Shown here: in pieces, positions 59,315 through 64,000 of the stretch
Layout of the letters: each line of letters starts with the position of its first letter
Position numbering within the stretch: the first letter of the stretch is position 1
Assembly: GCA_025800205.1 (NCBI GenBank)
Contig: JAOXSD010000113.1
Span: 1 to 64,000 of the forward strand
Reading direction: 5' to 3'
Length of the DNA stretch: 64,000 bases
From: Silicimonas sp.
GTDB taxonomy: Bacteria; Pseudomonadota; Alphaproteobacteria; Rhodobacterales; Rhodobacteraceae
Notes under the pieces: model-generated
Databases searched by the model: none
What the model was told of the DNA's origin: nothing
What the model saw: only the letters and a program-made list of their open reading frames with translations
Program-made: the position numbers and the translations under genes

Positions 59315-60876
59315 CGCCGCCCTCCCGGCAATGCCGCCAGCACCGTGTCCACATCGGTCACCGTGGCGACGTTCTGCATCGCATAATTGACCGAGGCGTT
59401 GTGCCAATCGGCATTCATCGTGGAACAGGCATTTTCCGGCAGGATCACCCGGAACCCCTTGTCGGCCGCCGTGCGCGCGGTGTGTTCGACCGACATATTG
59501 GTCCAGGCGCCGGTGTTGAGGATCGTGTCGATGCCGCCATGGCGCAGATAGCTTTCCAGACGGCTGGTCTCAAACGGGCTCATCGACATCTTTTCCACCA
59601 CCAGATCGCCCGGCCGCGGCTCCAGCCCCGGCACCGGGGCCGCCCCATGGGTGCCGCGCACCATGGCATTGGCCGCGACCAGCCCGTCATAAAGGGCGGC
59701 GTGGCGGATGACATTGGGGTGGCCCGGCTCGCAGACAAACCAGACATGGATCACCTGCCCGCCCGCGCGCCGCAGCGCATCGGCCAGCCGCTGGCAATTG
59801 GCGATCACGTTCTGCTCGCGCGCATGGGCCGGCGATCCGCTTTCGGCAAAGGCGCCGCCTTCCATGATCACGTCATTCTGCATGTCCTGAATGATCATCG
59901 CCGTGCGCGCCGGGTCGATCTCGAACGCCGGGGCCGCGGCCGTTGCGGCGCGTTTGTCCGCCCCCATGAAGGGCTCGCGCCGCGCGCTGGTCTTCATGTC
60001 CACCGCATAGACCGAAGTGGAGGCGCAGATATAAAGCGTGGTCCAGTCCGGCCCGCCCCAATGAAGGTTCGCCGCCAGTTCCGGAATGGCCATCTCGCCC
60101 AGCTTCAGCCCATGAAAATCATAGACCCAGATCCCCCCCGGCCCGGTGACATAGACATTGCCTTCATGGTCGCATTTCATCCCATCGGGCACGCCCGCCC
60201 GCCCCGGCTCGACAATGCCGCTGGCAAAGACCCGCGCGTTGGTCAGCCGCCCGTCGGCGCCGATGTCGAACATGCGGATATTGGCCTGATCGGTGTCGTT
60301 GACCCAGAGAAACTGCTCGCAGGGGCTGAGGCAAAGCCCGTTGGGCTGGGTGAACATGTAGCGGTCCGAGACCAGCTCCGGCGCGTCTCCGGGCCGGTGA
60401 CCGGGGGGCAGGCGGTAGACGCCCTGAAACCCCATCTCGGTCTCGCGCTCCACCCCGAAGCCGGGCATTCGCCCATAGGTCGGGTCGGTGAAATAGATCG
60501 CGCCATCGGACCGCATGATGATGTCATTGGGGGAGTTCAGCTCACGCCCTTCGAAATGCGAGGCCAGCACCTCGCGGGCGCCCGAAGGGCTGATGCGAAC
60601 GACCGAGGAGGTCGCATGTTCGCAGACGATCAGGTTCAGATCCCCGTCATAGGTCAGCCCGTTGCCCTTGTTCGAGGGCCGCGCCACCTCTTCCACTCCG
60701 CGCGCCGGAGACCAGCGCCGCCGCACATCGCCGGGCATGTCGGAGAACAGCAGGCTCTGGTCGACCGGGTGCCAGAGCGGGCCTTCGGTGAAATCGAACC
60801 CGGTTCCGATCTGACGCACCGGGGCGGCGGGCGCGATCAGATCCTCGAACCGGGGGTCGCTGACGATATGGGGCAT
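59311..60876 (-). CDS. Fusion: SMP-30/gluconolactonase domain + isochorismatase-like hydrolase domain
   Basis: 521 aa; N-half FTEGPLWHPVDQSLLFSDMPG...NSPNDIIMRSDGAIYFTDPTYG...VPDGMKCDHEGNVYVTGPGGIWVYD; C-half TAMIIQDMQNDVI...VVEKMSMSPFETS...GAWTNMSVEHTARTAADKGF. Confidence 0.9.
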   Translation of the reverse strand: MPHIVSDPRFEDLIAPAAPVRQIGTGFDFTEGPLWHPVDQSLLFSDMPGDVRRRWSPARGVEEVARPSNKGNGLTYDGDLNLIVCEHATSSVVRISPSGAREVLASHFEGRELNSPNDIIMRSDGAIYFTDPTYGRMPGFGVERETEMGFQGVYRLPPGHRPGDAPELVSDRYMFTQPNGLCLSPCEQFLWVNDTDQANIRMFDIGADGRLTNARVFASGIVEPGRAGVPDGMKCDHEGNVYVTGPGGIWVYDFHGLKLGEMAIPELAANLHWGGPDWTTLYICASTSVYAVDMKTSARREPFMGADKRAATAAAPAFEIDPARTAMIIQDMQNDVIMEGGAFAESGSPAHAREQNVIANCQRLADALRRAGGQVIHVWFVCEPGHPNVIRHAALYDGLVAANAMVRGTHGAAPVPGLEPRPGDLVVEKMSMSPFETSRLESYLRHGGIDTILNTGAWTNMSVEHTARTAADKGFRVILPENACSTMNADWHNASVNYAMQNVATVTDVDTVLAALPGGRR

Positions 60877-60889
60877 GGGCGCGTGTCCT

Positions 60890-61738
60890 TCAGGCCGGGA
60901 ACCAGTTGCGGGCAGGCAGGCTTTCCACCACCGGCCCCGGGCAGGTCATGCCGAGCCGTCCCACCACCTGGCCATGTTCGATCACCGCCCCCCGGTCATG
61001 GACCGGGAGCAGATAGCGGTAATTGTTCAGCAGTTTCTTGATCTGCGCCTTCTCGTCGCGTTTCGATCCGGCATGGTTCCCGGTGACCTGCGGCTCCATG
61101 TAATTGTTGACCCGCACATGGTTCACCACCTGATCGTTGAAATCATAGATCACGTCACCACAGATGCAGGCCAGCCCGTCGGCGGTTTCGACGATCACAT
61201 TCATCGACCCTTCGGTATGCGCCCCCGCCGGTTCGCACCACACGCCCGGGATGATCTCCTCGGCGCCCGAGATTTCCAGATCGAGAAAGCGGATCGCTTC
61301 GGGCTCATAGATCCGGTCCACCAGATGTTTGACATCCGGCTTCGGGTATTGCGGATACATGATGCCCGAGACCGAGAATTCCATTTCGCGGCGGTTCAGC
61401 ACCACAGTTGTGTTCATCGGGAAATCATCGTCATTGCCCGCATGGTCGATATGCAGATGGGTGTGCAGGATATAGCGGATGTCGCCCGGGCGCAGACCGT
61501 GTTTCGCCAATTGCTGTTCGATCTGGTTCTCGTGGTAGCAATGGCCGCGCATCCCCAGCGTTTCCATGATCGCATTGTCGCGGTAACCGGTGTCGACCAG
61601 GATCGGATAGGCGCCACCAAGGATCAGGAACCCATAGGTCGGCACCCGTCGTGTGCGGCCGCAGTCATGGCCGAGCACCAGAAAGCTGCCCTCCAGTTCG
61701 ATATCGCCGAGATCGAGTACATGTATCGTGAGGGCCAT
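60890..61738 (-). CDS. MBL-fold metallo-hydrolase of the N-acyl-homoserine-lactonase type
   Basis: 282 aa; HTHLHIDHAGN metal motif; PILVDTGYRDN; GDVIYDF. Confidence 0.85.
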   Translation of the reverse strand: MALTIHVLDLGDIELEGSFLVLGHDCGRTRRVPTYGFLILGGAYPILVDTGYRDNAIMETLGMRGHCYHENQIEQQLAKHGLRPGDIRYILHTHLHIDHAGNDDDFPMNTTVVLNRREMEFSVSGIMYPQYPKPDVKHLVDRIYEPEAIRFLDLEISGAEEIIPGVWCEPAGAHTEGSMNVIVETADGLACICGDVIYDFNDQVVNHVRVNNYMEPQVTGNHAGSKRDEKAQIKKLLNNYRYLLPVHDRGAVIEHGQVVGRLGMTCPGPVVESLPARNWFPA

Positions 61739-61749
61739 CTGTGTCTCCC

Positions 61750-62892
61750 TTAAGTCAAAGCGGTCGGACCGCGCTGCGGCCTTGGTTGCGTCATTGTTTG
61801 TCGGGCGGTGAGGCTCAGCACATGGCGCGCCACCGCCTGCGTGCTGGCCCCGTCGCCCAGGTGATCAAGAAGCGGCAGCACCGCGCTGATCCCCCCGGTG
61901 GCGGGCGTGTAATCCGGATCGGCGGCCAAGGGCGTCAGCCAGTCGAGCCGCCAGGCCAGTCGGGAGAGACGCGCCACCGCCTCCACCATCGCGCCGCTGT
62001 CGCCGCGCTCCAGCCCGTCGGACAGAACCAGAACGGCCGCACCACGCGCAAAGCCCGCGTAGCGCGGCACGGAAAGATAGGCGGCAAGCCCGTCACCCAG
62101 CCGCGTGCCGCCATCCACATCGGCGATCACCGACGCGAGCCGCTCCATCGCCTGGGCCCGGTTTCTGAGCCGCAGGGCCGGTGTCACCCGGGTCAGACGG
62201 GTGCCGAGCGTGAACACCTCCGCCCGCTCCGCCACCCGCATCAGCCCATGGGCGAACTGCAGCGCCGCTTCGGTGCGCGCCTTCATCGAGCCCGACACAT
62301 CCACCAAAAGCACAATCTTGCGCTGCCGCTCCTTGCGGCGCCGCCGTGCGAGGGTGAAGACCTCGCCATCGCGCCGCGCCGCGTCGCGCAGCGTGCGCCG
62401 CATGTCCAAAAGCCGCCCGCGCGGATCGGATTGAAACCGGTAGGAGCGCCTGCGCGGCAGGCGGCTGCGCGCCTCGCGTTGAAACGCGGTCAGCGCATCC
62501 TCCCCCACGCCAAAGCCCCGGCGCGACAGGCGTTCCAGCGTTGCCGCCTCCTCCCCCGGCGGGCTTTCGGGGTCGATCTCCTCGCCGTCGGCCTCCGCCC
62601 CCGTGGGCTCATGGGCGGGCACCGGCTCTTCTTCGGTCTCCACCGCGCCGGTCGCGGTCAGCCCCAGGAAGAAAGCCCGGAACAGCGCGTCGAACTCCTC
62701 CTCCCGTTCCTTCGGGATCGCCATCATCGCTAGGCCCGCGCGGCGAATGTCACCCATGTCGCGGGGGCCGAGCAGGTCGATGGCCTGCAAAAAGCCGATG
62801 GTCTGATCGGGGGCCACGGCAAAGCCATGGGCGCGCAGGATCGTGGGAAATTCGACAAAGGGCCGGACGGTGCGGGGAAGCGCGTCGCTCAT
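61750..62892 (-). CDS. VWA-domain protein, CoxE-like
   Basis: 380 aa; KIVLLVDVSGSMKARTEAALQFAHGLMRVAERAEVFTLGTRLTRVTPAL (MIDAS DxSxS). Confidence 0.9.
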   Translation of the reverse strand: MSDALPRTVRPFVEFPTILRAHGFAVAPDQTIGFLQAIDLLGPRDMGDIRRAGLAMMAIPKEREEEFDALFRAFFLGLTATGAVETEEEPVPAHEPTGAEADGEEIDPESPPGEEAATLERLSRRGFGVGEDALTAFQREARSRLPRRRSYRFQSDPRGRLLDMRRTLRDAARRDGEVFTLARRRRKERQRKIVLLVDVSGSMKARTEAALQFAHGLMRVAERAEVFTLGTRLTRVTPALRLRNRAQAMERLASVIADVDGGTRLGDGLAAYLSVPRYAGFARGAAVLVLSDGLERGDSGAMVEAVARLSRLAWRLDWLTPLAADPDYTPATGGISAVLPLLDHLGDGASTQAVARHVLSLTARQTMTQPRPQRGPTALT

Positions 62893-63770
62893 GCCGCGTC
62901 CCCCGGCAGGATCGCGTCAAGGCGTGGGGCCATATGCGAAAGATCGTCCTGATCCTTCAGCGCCACCCCGATGGAACGGCGGAAGGCGGCGGGCCAGGCC
63001 GCACCCTGGGCGTTGAGCAGCGTCGCCGCTTCCGCCCATTCCACGGTCTCTGCCACACCCGGCGGTTTGACCAGCGGTTCCTCCCGCATCAACCCGACAG
63101 ACGCCACCACCGCCGCCGCCGTCGCCTCGGCCACAGAGGACGCGCGGGTCATCACGATCTGCGCCTCAAGTGCGGGATCGGGGTAGTCGATCCAGTGATA
63201 AACACAGCGGCGGCGCAAGGCCTCGTGCAGGTCGCGGGTCCGGTTCGAGGTCAGCACCACAATCGGATGGGACCGCGCCCGCACCGTGCCGGTTTCCGGG
63301 ATCGAAATGGAGAAGTCGGAAAGGAATTCCAATAGAAACGCTTCGAACTCATGATCCGACCGGTCGATCTCGTCGATCAACAGCAGGGTCTCATCGGGCG
63401 CGCGCAGGGCCTCCAGCAGCGGCCGCGCCAGCAGGAACTCATCGGAATAAAGGTTCAGCCCTGCCGCATCCGCCTGGCGAATGGCCAGCATCTGGCGCGG
63501 GTAATTCCACTCATAAAGGGCGGCGGCCGCATCGATCCCCTCATAGCATTGCAGCCGGATCACCTTGCGCCCCAGCACCGCGCCGATGGCCTTGGCGGCC
63601 TCTGTCTTGCCGACCCCGGGCGCACCTTCGAGCAAGAGCGGCTTGCCAAGGGCGAGCCCCAGATAGGCCGCCGTCGCAAGCGGCGCATCGGCCAGATATT
63701 GCGCCGTGACCAGCGCCGATTGCAGCGCCTCCGGGCTCGCGATCCCGCTTATGTCGGCGCGCACCGCCAT
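62889..63770 (-). CDS. MoxR-family AAA+ ATPase, CoxD-like
   Basis: 293 aa from MAVRADISG; LLLEGAPGVGKTEAAKAI (Walker A), LLLIDEIDRSDHEFEAFLLEFLSDF (Walker B). Confidence 0.92.
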   Translation of the reverse strand: MAVRADISGIASPEALQSALVTAQYLADAPLATAAYLGLALGKPLLLEGAPGVGKTEAAKAIGAVLGRKVIRLQCYEGIDAAAALYEWNYPRQMLAIRQADAAGLNLYSDEFLLARPLLEALRAPDETLLLIDEIDRSDHEFEAFLLEFLSDFSISIPETGTVRARSHPIVVLTSNRTRDLHEALRRRCVYHWIDYPDPALEAQIVMTRASSVAEATAAAVVASVGLMREEPLVKPPGVAETVEWAEAATLLNAQGAAWPAAFRRSIGVALKDQDDLSHMAPRLDAILPGDAA

Positions 63771-64000
63771 CAGCGCCCGGGCGTCCCCTGCGGCCGCGCC
63801 CCGCCATTGGCGCGCAAGCCCCGCAGCACCTTCTCCGGCGTGATCGGCAGGCTGTCGCATTCGACGCCGACGGCATTGAACACCCCATTGGCAATGGCCG
63901 GCAGCACCGGGTTGGCACACATCTCGCCCGGCCCCTTGCCACCGAAGGGCGCATCCGGCGCGGGGCGTTCGAGCACCGAGATATGATGGGGCACCACATC
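63770..64000 (-). CDS. C-terminus of a xanthine-dehydrogenase-family molybdopterin-binding subunit (truncated by window edge)
   Basis: DVVPHHISVLERPAPDAPFGGKGPGEMCANPVLPAIANGVFNAVGVECDSLPITPEKVL. Confidence 0.8.
   Translation of the reverse strand, partial: DVVPHHISVLERPAPDAPFGGKGPGEMCANPVLPAIANGVFNAVGVECDSLPITPEKVLRGLRANGGARPQGTPGR

Overview
This is a 64 kb, GC-rich, gene-dense chromosomal window. Gene content (ethylmalonyl-CoA mutase and malyl-CoA lyase, RTX and Hint_2 proteins, DgcN/DgcA, several molybdenum hydroxylases) fits an alphaproteobacterium of the Rhodobacteraceae/Roseobacter type. I saw no rRNA, complete tRNA, CRISPR array, transposase, integrase or phage module. Most of the window is core metabolism: pyk, dapE, dapD, rnr, rlmN, htpX, htpG, tag. 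Accessory or catabolic blocks: (i) a 5.9-12.8 kb block with an MR/MLE enolase-superfamily enzyme, a class-III aminotransferase, a DMGDH-like flavoprotein, an RpiR regulator and a Rieske oxygenase, with a near-perfect palindrome over the regulator start codon; (ii) a D-amino-acid operon (dgcN-dgcA-D-amino-acid transaminase) divergent from malyl-CoA lyase across a motif-rich intergenic region; (iii) a form-II CODH-like CoxSLM operon; (iv) a 54-64 kb cluster with two molybdenum hydroxylases, CoxD/CoxE maturation factors, an AHL-lactonase-like MBL protein, an SMP-30::isochorismatase fusion whose usual catalytic Cys is Ser, two SDRs and a cupin. Block (iv) is the best candidate for an undescribed pathway. 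Non-coding highlights are a triple-hairpin leader before dapD with mutually complementary loops, a nested inverted-repeat mosaic at the pyk 3' end, and a 640-bp intergenic region with a perfect 12-bp stem. All calls come from reading the sequence and the supplied ORF track; no searches were run.
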